Positions 22,831 to 35,168 of a DNA stretch of 64,000 bases are shown piece by piece. The stretch comes from Siphonodentalium dalli. Its lineage: Eukaryota; Mollusca; Scaphopoda; Gadilida; Siphonodentaliidae. The notes beneath the pieces were generated by a model. The model did no database searches. It saw only the letters and a program-made list of their open reading frames with translations, and was not told the DNA's origin. How positions within the stretch are numbered: position 1 is the stretch's first letter; the number at the start of each line of letters is the position of its first letter. Made by a program: the position numbers and the translations under genes. Location of the stretch: assembly GCA_032622095.1 (NCBI GenBank), contig CP136067.1, positions 136,093,990 to 136,157,989 on the forward strand. Reading direction: 5' to 3'.

Positions 22831-23439
22831 AGAAGTTTTCTAAAAAAAAAAATGTATCCCCTTACAAAGCTGGTGTTTCGCCGGGGTTTATTATTTTTCT
22901 GAGACGGCTTCAATCGACAGATGTCTTAATCGGGCCCTGTGATGGCTGAACAAAACTTAAAATATGCTGTGGATGTTCTTCATTCCATTTATATATCAGC
23001 CATACTGCAGCCATATATATGTTATCAAATAATAAAAAAAACTAAAGCCGTTGACCATCAGGAGTGATTTCAGAGAAATATCCGATGATGTTACTCAAAT
23101 GTTCCGTTCTAGAGTTATTCCTCTCTTATTTCTACCGTATGTATGTGGTTGGTTCGAATTTGCCGATAACCATGGAAGTTTCCAAGAGTAGGAGATGTCG
23201 GTCCTTCGGTGGTGCAGCTGGAAATTCAAATATGATCGGATAGAGTTATCACACAAATGATCCATTACACTCAGCTTCCGAACATCCAACCGTTATGTTA
23301 CCACACGCCTTTCCATTACTTTTACATTAAACATATTTTAATGTATCTAGAAAGATAGTATACATAGGGATCGAGGCACAAGTTACAAACGTCGGATTTC
23401 AAGTCGGATATTGTTATTGAACCAAATTTTGTCTTTCGA
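22831..23439. other. No gene seen
   Basis: May contain further unrecognisable LINE sequence; the short minus-strand frame at 23095-23289 has no known domain. Confidence 0.4.
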
Positions 23440-23760
23440 CCGTTTGTCTTTCGACCGTATCCTAACTGTAGTTTATGGTATAGTGATTCGCATTATTTCA
23501 AAGAATTTGACATAGAAAAATTGCACGAAGTTATCAATGTCATTCTCAATCTGGAGGAGATTGTCCCAATTTACATCATTTATTAAAATTGCCGTTATTT
23601 GGAAGTCGCCGCGATTATAGTTCCATATGTTCCTTTGGAAAGAAGGGGTGGACAGTTTATCAACATTTAATTAGATGGTCGCATAAACACCTAAGTGGTC
23701 CGAAATGTCTAAGTAAAGGATGTCGGCATCCCGCACTTGGATGCCAGGGCTTATAATGAT
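23440..23760 (-). mobile_element. LINE endonuclease-RT linker remnant
   Basis: Minus-strand reading gives YLDISDHLGVYATI, the SDH block ending an apurinic-type endonuclease. It is followed by FQRNIWNYNRGDFQ and VNWDNLLQIENDIDNF, a conserved linker of this LINE group. One stop falls between the two. It lies head to head with the plus-strand LINE that starts at 23780. Confidence 0.65.
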
Positions 23761-23779
23761 GGGCCCAAACCAAAATCGT

Positions 23780-25594
23780 CGCGGATGTACATGTAGCAGT
23801 TATTTGTATTTAACAAATAGAATGCAAGCAGTAGATATATATGGTACTCTATCCAAATTTGAACGTATCACCTGTGGTGTCCATCAAGGATAAATCTTAG
23901 GCCCCCTTCTTTTCCTACTCTATGTGAACGATGCTAGCCAGGCTGTGGATTGTCACCTCCTTCTATATGCGGATGACTCTGCCCTTTTGGTTTCAGGTTG
24001 TGATGTCCGCGCTATTGAGCAGAGGCTCAGTTCAGAAATGAATAAACTGAAATTATGGTTGGTTGACAACAAATTGTCCTTACATTTAGGGAAAACAGAA
24101 TCAATTCTGTTTGGGTCTGGAAAGAAACTTGTAAAACACTCTGAACTGAGGGTCTGCTGCGATGGCGTTGACATCGCACCAACTAAATCTGTTAAATATC
24201 TGGGGGTGTTCCTCGATCAGAGGCTAAATGGTGAAATGATGGCAGAGCATGTTCTAAGTAAGGTAAATGCAAAACTGAAATTTTTGTACAGAAAAGCAAA
24301 CTATCTGAATGAAAAATGCAGAAAACTTCTAATTAATGCTCTTATTCAATGTCATTTTGACTACTCAAGTGGTTTTTGGTTCTCTAGTCTGACAGTAAAA
24401 ACCAAAAAGCGTCTTCAAGAATCTCAAAACAGACTTGTCAGATTTATCATGAAACTAGATCGCATGACTCATATTGGTTATAATGAATTTAAACATGTTA
24501 AATGGCTTCCAGTGAGTGATAGGGTAGACTTCAGAAAAATACTGATGGTACTAAAAATCTCGGAAAAGAAAGCTCCAGCATATCTAGATAATAATTTTAT
24601 ATTAGCTAGTACTCATTGTACATATGTAACTCGATCAGGGACCCTGAAATACTCATTACCCTCTGTAAAATCCAAGGGCATCCACAGTTTCTATTATACA
24701 GGAGCGAAACTGTGGAATGGTCTAGATAAAGTATACCATACTCGTGCCCCTTTTGATCTCAAACACTGGAAAATTTGCATTAAACAACACCTACTAGAGA
24801 AATTGATGAACAGAGAAGAAAATCCATTTGCCTTTTACTAGGAACAATCTATTTTATCATCTTTTAACTAGAATTTCCTCAATACAGCAGTTCAAGTTAT
24901 ATGGTAATGTACGATGACAGTATTTGGCCAGTTGCATATATTGTTACTGCTGCCTGTATTTCGGGTTTCCATCTTTCGGTCATGGACAGACCAGTCCAAA
25001 GCCGGCCATACATGGCAGTGGTGCGTATATGCAGGTGGCGAAGGGCTGTTGAAGTTACATTACTTGCGTATTGACTTATTTTATTAGCTTTTCCTCTCCA
25101 TATAAGTCTCGTTCTGAAATGGCTTTTATTTAATTTATATTCTAAATACTTTTATACATTGTCTTCCGAAGTTTCGAACTTCACTCACTGCCCATGTACC
25201 GAAAGCCACCAGGGACCGCAATGGAATTAAGTTCTCATTTAGAGAACTTTTTGCGTTATCCCTGATGGTCTCAGGTCACATGAGTATTTCTATTTTTATA
25301 CAGATTTCTGCCACATAATTTACCTATATTCTGACGGCAACCTCTATAAAATAAAATGAATTAATTTTTGAGAAAATTGATATATCCTCTTACGGTATAT
25401 ATCAATTATTTACACAGTCTGAACTCTAACTGTCTCATCAACATATAACATATTTATATTTAATATAAACTATTATAATTATAATATGTATATATTGTTG
25501 TGTATTATATTGATTCAACTTGTAAACATACCCATAATATGTATTCATGTAAACCTGAACTATCAAAATAAAATCTAATCTAATCTAATCTAAT
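23780..25594 (+). mobile_element. CR1/L2-like LINE, 5'-truncated
   Basis: The coding part covers the second half of the reverse transcriptase. It reads SYLYLTNRMQAV, then CGVHQG-stop-ILGPLLFLLYVND (TAA at 23891-23893), then a clean 305-residue frame from 23924 to 24841 with catalytic YADD at about 23969, KYLGVFLD, ALIQCHFDYSSGFW, LPVSDRVDFRKILM and a C-terminal AKLWNGLDKVY block. The endonuclease and the first RT blocks are missing, which is typical 5' truncation. The 3' UTR (24842-25594) contains the hairpin AAGTTCTC-ATTTA-GAGAACTT at about 25226 and ends in (TCTAA)n. The long clean frame suggests a fairly young copy with one acquired stop. Confidence 0.9.
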
Positions 25595-25800
25595 TCTTCT
25601 TCTTCTTTCTTCTTCCGATTTCAGTCCACCATCAACAGGCTGATGATTATGACTAATTTATTTTGGCAACGACTGGCGATAATTTCTCTTCATGATTAGG
25701 GTTTGTGATAAAATAATTGATTTGATTTGAATTTGATTTGAATTTTTTGTTTTTGTTTTTTTGTTTTGTTTTTTTGTTTTTTTTGAATTTGGAGGTCATG

Positions 25801-26240
25801 ATTAGTTGATTGGATTCTTTACTGGGTCGATTGGGTTTTCTGGGACGTCCAGCTTGGATATAGTTGGTTCATCATCCTGGTCCTGAACTCATCGACTGGA
25901 ATGATGGTGACTATTTCTGTTGGTATAGCATTCCATTCTCTTATGGTCCGGGGAAAGAAAGAAAATTTATGGTAATCGTAGTTGGATTGTGGAATTAGGT
26001 AGCCAACCGCATTAGTGTGCCTGGATTCTCTTGTTCTTTTAGCACATTCATCAATTTTTATTCTAGTCGGAGATGTAGTCACATTTCTGAATGCAAAAAT
26101 AATCCGTGGTATTTTTCAATTTGGACGATGTATCAAGATAAATCCCCATAGTAGCATTACGTTTTGGGAGATATCTAACGCCTTTCCATCGCTTTTGGAT
26201 TGATAGTTCCTGGTCTGAGCTTGGGTTTCATTTCCACAAT
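25801..26240 (-). mobile_element. LINE C-terminal remnant (L2/jockey-type)
   Basis: The minus strand encodes RTRESRHTNAVGYLIPQ and FSFFPRTIREWNAIPTEI, the conserved C-terminal end of a LINE ORF2; the frame at 26082-25819 ends normally. Upstream to about 26240 weaker matches (RWKALDISQN) continue in another frame. The rest of the element is absent. Confidence 0.75.
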
Positions 26241-26419
26241 CACGTAATACTCCATGGATTCCTCGCACAGTTTGACAAATCACAGCTATAAATCACCGAT
26301 AATATATATATAAAATGTCCATTGGGCGCATATAATCTAATATTCGGCCACCAATCGTTATTTTTATAACGATTAAAAAAAATTCCGAAGTTAGCCGAAG
26401 ATTTTGTTGTAGACGAAGT

Positions 26420-26489
26420 CACGTGATCATCAGCCCGATCACGTGATTGTCACATGTAAACAGAAGCATAGCACGTGATCGATCACGTG
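26420..26489. promoter_or_regulatory. Cluster of four CACGTG E-boxes
   Basis: CACGTG lies at 26420, 26440, 26472 and 26484, mostly as TCACGTGA or GCACGTGATC. This palindrome is the site of bHLH-zip and bHLH-PAS factors. No gene start is visible nearby, so a regulatory role is only a possibility. Confidence 0.4.
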
Positions 26490-28360
26490 GTAACTCATTG
26501 ACAACGCATAGATACGCGACGGCGGTATTTTAAGTTTGCATGTAGTCGATCGCGGCCTTTGAAGATTGTCGCGTTATCACACTGCGAATGCAAAACTTCG
26601 CCGAAAACATCGCCTTTCTCGTAATTTAATGTCTTTATCGTGTTATTATTACTATTATTATATGTATCGCGATGTGTTGTTACTATAAAGCCATGCCCGT
26701 ATATTATTCAGTTTTGCGCGCATTTATCTATATATAAACGCGTGCTCGTGTTTATATATATTTTTTCGTTACCGGAATAGTCCAAGTTATATTATATATG
26801 CATATCAAGATTGCATATATACGCGAAAACTTGCACAGTTATTAGGCAATTATCATCTCGTAAACATTCCAATTTCCAGATGCCATTAGTCGTGTGTCAA
26901 TAAAGAGCGTTTCGTTTTAATTTATCGTAACGCGGTAAAACAACACAAAATTGGTTTATTGCTGTCGGATTTAATCAATTATAATCAAGTCATTCATTAC
27001 CAATATGATATGATAAGTTCATTTTTCCTTGGTTATGAATCATGTATATATTTGGGCAATATGGTGTTTATATATATTTCGGAATATTGCTTCCCCCACC
27101 CCAAAACAATCTAGCCGACTGTCACTGATGGAAATTCACTGCATCTATGCATGGTTATTGGCCTATAAAATTAGCACTCTAGCGATGCGGTCTATTGAAT
27201 ATCCAGGTCATAAATCGACCTCTATGTGTCAATTACGCATAACAATAGGGTTATAAAATATATAAATGTTCGCCGTGGTTCGTTTAAACATCCAATCATA
27301 TATAACACTTTTTGAAGGAGGGATAATAATCCGGTTTAATATTGAATCACATATTCAAGTGCTCTTTATTCGCAATATATCGTAATAGTGAACGCTCTTT
27401 ATCGTGTCAAGGTAAAGGGACTCGACTTAGAACAGTTGTTCTAGTGATTGTTTACTGATTACAACAATACAGGTCAATACATGTACATGAACTTCCGATA
27501 TGCATGCTTTATATATCCTTCCATCATTGTCATAGCAATTTCCGCTTTATTAAACTCTTTTTATTCGTACCATATTAGGAAAACTCTTAACATGGAACGC
27601 TCTTTATTGAGCCATGGTGAAGGAAATGGGGACTTAGAATAGTTGTCATCGTGAATTATTCATCAACATACTCCCCACTTTAACTGCAATTGTATGTATT
27701 CGTAACCATGACTGACTCGTCAAATTAAACGCTCTTTATCTGGTATATGTAATCGGTTTCTGATTTTGCGCAACGAGTTTCCCACAGAAATCCTGCCAAA
27801 TGTCACGTAAACGAACATCGTTTGGAAATGAATACAGCATATGCCTAACTGAGAGTCACTAGAATGAATGAATGATTGTAAATACGGGACACTCGGGGCA
27901 TATATACGGAAAATTAAAACAACATCGCGAACACGCACCCGAATAAAGTTCACATGCCGGCTCGTGTTTTTATAAGCTTTATACGAAAGTGTTATCTACC
28001 CCGCTCAATCGTCCCTCTATATTTTTTGTCAAAACAATACCGTAACTTTCCAAACAGCACTTAAGACAAATCACAAGTGAAGATAACTCACCGCGCGATG
28101 ACAATTCACCATGTGTACCCGCAGCCAGGGTTGGCGCTGGACCCAAATTTTCTCTTGCCAAAATTTTTGCCAAATGAATTTTTTTTTTGCCAAATGAAAT
28201 TTTTTTTTGCCAAATTAAATCGAAGGTCAAATTGGGGAAAAATAAGGAAAATTAGCGTTTTTATCTTTATTCATATAAAACGTAAATAGATACAGGTAAA
28301 ATGACAACAAATCAATATTAAATGTTAATAGAAGACACAATACATTTAGACAAGCAATTG
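26490..28360. other. Non-coding region with repeated AAAGAGCG motifs
   Basis: No gene recognised. AATAAAGAGCGTT-type motifs lie at 26902 (plus) and about 27361, 27393, 27597 and 27729 (minus strand). The 27550-27610 piece matches the MITE doublet, including CCATATTAGGAAAA. At 28135-28220, GCCAAATGAATTTTTTTT is tandemly repeated. Confidence 0.5.
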
Positions 28361-28647
28361 TCAAATACTAGCAATGGCGTCATGGAATTCAGCGACACTT
28401 TGGTGATGGGTGTACGTGGTATGTTTGTCGACTTTTAGTGCTGCCAAGTCGCTGTTACCCTGGTCGATGCACAGTTCGTTGAGGTCACCTAATATGCTGT
28501 TGGGTAGCTGATGCTTTGCTATGAAGTAAGCATTTTTCATAGCAGCGACAACGGATTTCTCGGCTTTGACGACGGCAGTTTTGTGGACTTCTTTCATGTT
28601 TTTTGATTCGTTGATCATTTGTACGGCAATGTTGTGAGAATTTATGC
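28361..28647 (-). CDS. hAT-like / ZNF862-like exon, partial
   Basis: A clean frame of about 95 codons starts just after a good 3' splice site on the minus strand (TTTAATTTTCAG, exon from 28647) and ends in a stop at 28361. It contains AVQMINESKNMKEVHKT, MKNAYFIAKHQLPNSILGDL and TYTHHQSVAEFHDAI. The AYFIAK...L..L plan is what I recall from hAT-derived proteins of the ZNF862/KIAA1586 kind, between the N-terminal zinc finger and the catalytic core. Upstream exons were not found and the catalytic part is missing, so it is either one exon of a hAT transposon or a remnant. The family call rests on memory of the motif and is moderate. Confidence 0.5.
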
Positions 28648-28689
28648 CTGAAAATTAAATATATCCACATATACACACAATCATTAAAA

Positions 28690-29395
28690 TAATTTTGATG
28701 AGCTAGAAGTATTTTTATATATATATATTTTTTTAAAACATTATAAAATAATTTCCACGAGCAGTCCTGCTTTCTATGATATACTTTTGCCACGTTCTCT
28801 GGTGTTAATTCGTTTACAATCTTTGTGGCTCAATTGCCGTTAATTAATCTTGGATTATTTCATTTCAACATGAGACAATATATATATCAGAGCAGCTAAT
28901 ATTTATATTAAATCATTTTTGAACCATTACATTTAAAATAGTATCAGATAATGAGTTTTTCCATTCGAATATTAATCCACCTCGAATTTATAGAGTTATT
29001 GTTCTTGTTGCGGGCCGCAGCTGATGTCGATTCCGGATTTTCCATCGCCATATAGGTAGACATAATTAACTCCGACTCCGATTCCCTGTTTTTAATAAGT
29101 TTACCTCGCTTGACGTCATGCGAGGTTTTGCGACGGAGATAGCCGACAACCGGTGGTGGTATTATTTATTTATTTTTCGGCTTATTTATTACGCGATTTT
29201 TATGGGACTTGGATCATTGTGATCACAATGGGGGTGGCTTTCCGATAGAGTTTTGTTGTTTCATGAGGATAGTAATCCTTTAAGGGGGAGGTCAAGTGAC
29301 CAATTTTGAATGAGGATTTCCATACAAATCTGCGGAGCAAAAGTTACAGAGCCCATACTTCTGAGTGTGACTTGATGTGGCATTGAAAACGACAG
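28690..29395. other. No gene seen
   Basis: AT-rich DNA; short overlapping minus-strand frames without domains. Confidence 0.45.
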
Positions 29396-29400
29396 GTGTC

Positions 29401-29857
29401 TATCTGGCGGGTCCGCTTGGAACTTGTTCCATTATAATGTCATCACCATGCCAAGGCATCCGTGTGGCAACGACTGTAAATAAAAATATATGTATGCGTA
29501 GTTGGAAAACATTTAACAGGACTGAATCGTCTGAATTCACGAACAACATTGGGTGTGTCTCCTGTTATACGTGGCAATAAACTCTCTCCAAACACGCAAT
29601 GCATGCTATGCGTACTGGCATGCAACACTAGGTTTATAATGGTCGATAAAAGGTTTGACCAAGAAAACATTTGGTCTAAATTGGTTTTTATTCGATTTTG
29701 AAAAGGACTATATCCCTATAACATATCCAAAATCCGCTAAAGTCTGTTTTGAGCATTTGCTTGTAATTCAAGATGGCTTCCAAGATGGCTGCCATTTTCC
29801 GATAAGTCATTTCAGTGCAATTATAGTGAGGTGTGTTCCAACCGGACCCGCCAGATA
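29401..29857. mobile_element. Possible small TIR element overlapping the foldback
   Basis: TATCTGGCGGGTCCGCTTGG at 29401 is repeated in inverted form ending at 29857 (CCGGACCCGCCAGATA). The right end sits inside the left arm of the foldback 29683-30718, where the right arm lacks this insertion. Confidence 0.5.
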
Positions 29858-30718
29858 GATATCTGTCATATGTATATATCTGGTAGAGATTTTGTGAAGC
29901 TAAGGCATAACGCAACTTTTGTATGCCAAAATTGGAACGCCCCGTCAAGATGGCAGCCAAAATGGCGGCCGGAAGTGGAATAATGGATATTCCAACTCAA
30001 TAGTATCATAATTCTTCATTTGGCTCAAAGTGTCTGCCAAAATATGAAAAATGCTACATGTATATATTGACCCACTGTGCCATGCAACATCGTTCACGTT
30101 GTGGTTAATACACACAATTGACAATTCTGTCTTATATACATCGAATACTAACATTTCTACACCTTGGTTATTTGTTACTATTTTGACCACTGACATTACA
30201 AGAATAATTGTTTTCTATCAAAAACTTTACAACAAAATCGGCAATCTGAATTGTGACTTTTTTGTGAAATTTGATACCGCGTTCTGTAAAATCGAATTTT
30301 TTAGTGATCGGAAGGGGTGGGGACCAATGGTCAGTTAAGATGAAAAATACAAAATAAAGTCAGAAGATGAAAAATACAAAATAAAGTCATAATTCTCAAC
30401 CAGTTCCAGACAGCAGAAACTGATCTTAAAAATATTAGTAAAGAACGTAAATATTTCCACTTCCGGTCGCCAATTTGGCGGCCATCTTGGACGGGGCGAT
30501 CTAATTTGGCACAAAAAGGTTGCATTATGCCTTAGCGTCACACAATTGTATACATATGCATACATATGACACGATTTTCTCACTATCATTGCATCAAACT
30601 GACTTATCGGAAAATGGGAGTCCTCTTGGACGCCATATTGAATTACAAAAACGCTCAAAGCGGATTTTGGATATGTTATAGAGGATATATTCCTCTTCAA
30701 AATGGAATAAAAACAACT
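29683..30718. mobile_element. Foldback element with about 370 bp arms
   Basis: 29683-30050 and 30345-30718 are inverted copies. Shared landmarks are TTTTTATT, CATATCCAAAATCCGCT, TTTTCCGATAAGTCA, GCTAAGGCATAA(C/T)GCAAC and CCGGAAGTGGAA. Each arm carries AAGATGGC(G/T)GCC-like motifs. The spacer is non-coding. Confidence 0.8.
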
Positions 30719-30934
30719 TAGGTGTGTTTACACATTAGCCGGCTAAGATCCTATCCGCTGTAGTCGGTTACTGATAACAATAGAGTGTTTATACTTCACC
30801 GGATAAGAGTTGAAGCTATCCGGCGTTGCATCTATCCGGTTTTCATCTTCTGGACAACATGATTTAATACAAGCATATGGTTGTCGTATGGATTGTAATT
30901 CGCTCTGCAGATGTTTACCTGGTATCAAACCATC

Positions 30935-31030
30935 ATGGACAGAGACGTGGTTAGAGGGTCTCCGTTGTGGGGGGGGGGGGGGGGGGGGGGGTGCCCACTT
31001 TGGGAATTCCAACTGCAACTGCACCCCCAT
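30935..31030. repeat. Poly-G tract in a dispersed repeat
   Basis: A run of 23 G follows GACGTGGTTAGAGGGTCT and precedes GGGAATTCCAACTGCAACTG. Relatives with the same flanks occur at 41335-41405 and 57036-57100. Confidence 0.65.
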
Positions 31031-31513
31031 TAAATCAGGCCAAACACAATTTTTTTCGGAATTTCATTGGTACCACCGCCCCCTTGCACCTCAACTCCCC
31101 ATTACAGGACTTGCTGAACGGCTCTTGTTGCTTGTTGTCACTATAGTCAGACGGATGAAAAGAACCATGACACTATATACCCGGTATCAGAACATTTATA
31201 TAATTGAACCTGACAATTGCATAAATCCTAACATTTAGTGATCTAATTGCAGACAAGTTGACACGGCCAAGAGCGAGATACCAGGAAATACCGGTCATGG
31301 TTCGGCCCAGTGTGAGAACATTTCGAAATCTGAACAAGAAAATCGCAAAATCCTAGCATCTGGACCGGCCTCAACCTTTCCTAGTGTTGTTGGAAATTTC
31401 AAACCTGACACCCCCCACTTAGGTTGGAATATTTCAAACTGATGACCATTTCAGTCCATATTTTTGATAAAATGTAGGAAAATATTGTTCTCTTAAATTA
31501 ACTAGCAGTGTTA
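31031..31513. other. No gene seen
   Basis: Mixed sequence with C-rich patches (31070-31105 and near 31410) and no domain-bearing frame. Confidence 0.4.
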
Positions 31514-31915
31514 TCTATCTATACTATAATCTCATATATATTTTGAAGACCTCTGTCTGTCTGTTTGTCTGTTTGTCTGTTTGTCTGTAATTTATACATC
31601 TACGATTCTCTACCGATCGGGACGAAACTTGGTACGTGTGTGTAGTTTGACCAGGCGGTGGACGTTGTCGTATTGGCGAGCCCGTGTGGCGCCCGTGCAG
31701 CGCATGCGCAGACCAGATCTCGGAAACGGGTGGAGCTATCGACTTGAAATTTGCTATGTGAATGTATCTTGCCCCGGATACGAATTTTATCGGGTCGCCG
31801 ATCCCGTGCGACGCCAGCTTCACGCGTGTGCAGACCAGATCTCGGAAACGGGTAGAGCTATCGACTTGAAACTTGGTTTTTGAATAGCCCGGACAACGTC
31901 GGGCTCATCGGCTAG
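31514..31915 (+). mobile_element. Helitron unit A
   Basis: 402 bp. Preceded by A, starts TCTATCTATACTAT, carries a (TGTCTGTT)n tract and about 1.5 copies of the 122 bp repeat. The 3' hairpin AGCCCGGACAACGTCGGGCT sits at 31886-31905, with CTAG at 31912-31915. It is the most divergent unit. Confidence 0.8.
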
Positions 31916-33120
31916 TCTATCTATCTATACTATATATTTTGAGACTTCGTATATATGTGTGTGTGTGTGTGTGTACTTCATAGAATCCAAAACGCGTGTA
32001 AAGATTGAGCTCAAACTTCCTATGTAAGTGTCAAATCGCACCGACACGACCGTGGTCAAGGTTTAGAGAAGCTCAGAGCACCCGTTCTCCAATCTCAAAT
32101 CACCGCAAAGGCACGGCGGGGGTTAATCAAGTGATTATTTAGTGAGCGTTTGTTTTTGACGCATCTCTATAAAGAGCGTCTGTTTGCCATTCAACGTTAT
32201 TTGCATCTGCAGAGAGATATACGGAACATACATTAAATTTAAAAAACATTTGTTTCTGACCAACCCTGCGAGCACGGATGGCGCGCTTTGTTTTTACAGT
32301 ATATAGTTATATACCGAAATCATCCCAGATAATCACGAATATAGCATCAGATTTCTCCCCAGATATATCGTTATAAAGCTACTGGAATCTGCCAATCTAC
32401 GGGAAATTCCAGGGAATGCCGATTGAGCTCAAACTTGCTACCCACGTTAAGTGTCATATATATGAGTGTGTCCTTTATAGACTCGAACCGATTGAGCTCA
32501 AACTTGCTAAATAAGAAAATAGCCCCCAAGCCGTAAATATCAACAACAACGATATTGCTACCTACGAGGAGCAACGTTATTAGCATCTGCAGAATTATGC
32601 AGAGAGAAAGTGCTTTCCTATTTTTAGAACGCAACACATGTTTACGTCGCGTTGGTGATTGAGGTTCACAACGGGGTTAATTGACTGTCCGCTCTTTGCG
32701 ACGATGAGGTTCACGGCGGGGACTATTGACCAACACTCACAATTTCGTCTTTTGCATCAGATGCCAACACCTCGACCGATCGGGACGAAACTTGGTACGT
32801 GAGTGTAGTTTGACCAGGTGGTCGTCGCTGTCGTATTGGCGAGCCCGTATTGGCATGCGCAGACGAGATATCGGAAACGGGTGGAGCTATCGACTTGAAA
32901 TTTGGTATGTGAATGTATCTTGCGCCGGGTACACATTTTATCGGGTCGCCGAGCCCGTGCGACGCCAGCTTCGCGCATGCGCAGACCAGATCTCGGAAAC
33001 GGGTGGAGCTACCGGGTACAAATTTTTCTTATTGAAACGCGTGGAGCTAAAAATTAAAAATATATATATAAAAAAATGTCATGTTTCGGACAAGCCGCCG
33101 GTGGCGGGCTAACCTGCTAG
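31916..33120 (+). mobile_element. Helitron unit B (type 2)
   Basis: The canonical start TCTATACTATATATTTTG is at 31924 after a (TCTA)n joint. It carries the GAGCG pair (about 32150 and 32174) and, in its second half, the GATCGGGACGAAACTTGG segment and the 122 bp repeat. Ends GCCGGTGGCGGGCT...CTAG at 33117-33120. Confidence 0.8.
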
Positions 33121-34281
33121 TCTATACTATATATTTTGAGACTTCGTATATATGTGTGTGTGTGTGTGTGTACTTCATAGAATCCAAAACGCGTATACAG
33201 ATTGAGCTCAAACTTCCTATGTAAGTGTCAAATCGCACCGACACGACCGTGGTCGTGGTTTAGAAAAGCTCAGAGCACCCGTTCTCCAATCTCAAATCAC
33301 CACAAAGGCACGGCGTGGGTTAATCAAGTGATTATTTAATGAGCGTTTGTTTTTGACGCATCTCTATAAAGAGCGTCTGTTTGCCATTCAACGTTATTTG
33401 CATCTGCAGAGAGATAAACGGAACATACATTAAATTTAAAAAACATTTGTTTCTGACCAACCCTGCGAGCACGGATGGCGCGCTTTGTTTTTACAGTATA
33501 TAGTTATATACCGAAATCATCCCAGATAATCACGAATATAGCATCAGATGTCTCCCCAGATATACCGTTATAAAGCTAATGGAATCTGCCAATCTACGGG
33601 AAATTCCAGGGAATGCCGATTGAGCTCAAACTTGCTACCCACGGGAAGTGTCATATATATGAGTGTGTCCTTTATAGACTCGAACCGATTGAGCTCAAAC
33701 TTGCTAAATAAGAAAATAGCCCCCAAGCCGTAAATATCAACAACAACGATATTACTAAATACACGTTTTCGGCAATGTGAGAGTTTTCGGGGAGCCGTGA
33801 TGCCAACAACAACGACCCGAAGCCCTGAATGCCAACAACAGATTCAATGCAATGTTATCTATTATGCAGAGAGACGACATTACGACGGGTACGGCAGACT
33901 CAAAATATTATGCAGACAGATTTCCCGACGGGAAGCGTTTGTTTTAAATTCAATGCAATGTTATCGTAGAGAGATTTCACGAAACAAAGAATGCGTTGTC
34001 TGTCGTTCCTAGGAAGGGGGGATTTCTACGGGTAAATTTTTCCGCCAGAAACAAAAAAATTAATTAAAACAATTTACAATTTAATTAAAACAATATAAAA
34101 TTAAAAAAAATTAACAATAAAAAAACAATTCAGAAACAAAATATATTGAATTTAAAAAACATTAAATTCATATTCAAAAATAAAAAACCAAAATAAATAA
34201 AAACAAAATAATTACAAAAATGTCATGTTTCTGAAACAAAGCCATGGGACGAATGCCGCCAGTGGCGGGCTAACCTGCTAG
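33121..34281 (+). mobile_element. Helitron unit C (type 1)
   Basis: Starts immediately after unit B's CTAG. It has an A-rich segment at 34050-34215 in place of the 122 bp repeat and ends GCCAGTGGCGGGCT...CTAG. By eye it is nearly identical to unit F apart from GT-repeat length and scattered substitutions. Confidence 0.85.
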
Positions 34282-35168
34282 TCTATCTATACTATATATT
34301 TTGAGACTTCGTATATATGTGTGTATGTGTGTGTGTGTGTACTTCATAGAATCAAAAACGCGTGTACAGATTGAGATCAAATTTCGTATGTAAGTGTAAA
34401 ATACCACCGACACCGCCGTAGTCGTGTTTTCGAGAAGCTCTGAGCACCCTTTATCCACTCCCAAATCACCGCAAAGGCACGGTGGGGGGGGGGGGGGTTA
34501 AGGCAAAAACGCTCTTTATCTATACCTTATACGGAGGTTTTAACAATTAACGCTCTTTATTGCAATGGACGTGGCTAAACGATACCCCATGCGTCCGATG
34601 CGGATTCCAATGGACGTGGCTAAACGACTGACCCCATGCGTCCGAAATACGGATGCGGACGAAATGCAACTAAAAAGTCAGAATTGATCTAAGTGCTCGA
34701 AATATTATGCAGAGGGATTTCACGACGGGATTAATTGACTGTCCGCTCTGAAGTTTAGGACGGGGAGGACGGGTACCATGAATTAACTCATTGAAAAACA
34801 AAGAATGCGTTATCTCGCAAACGGGTGGAGCTATCGACTTGAAATTTGCTATGTGAATGTATCTTGCCCCGGATACAAAATTTATCGGGTCGCCGAGTCC
34901 GTGCGACGCCAGCTTCGCGCATGCGCAGACGAGATCTCGGAAACCGGTGGAGCTATCGACTTGAAATTTGGTATGTGAATGTATCTTGTCCCGGGTACGA
35001 ATTTTATCGGGTCGCCGAGCCCGTGCGACGCAAGCTTCGCGCATGCGCAGACCAGATCTCGGAAACGGGTGGAGCTATCGACTTGAAATTTGGTTAAATT
35101 AAAAAAATGTCATGTTTCTGAAACAAAGCCATGAGACGAATGCCGCCAGTGGCGGGCTAACCTGCTAG
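34282..35168 (+). mobile_element. Helitron unit D (type 3)
   Basis: 887 bp with a shorter interior carrying AACGCTCTTTAT twice (34508 and about 34549), two 122 bp repeat units and the type 1 end. CTAG is at 35165-35168. Confidence 0.8.
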
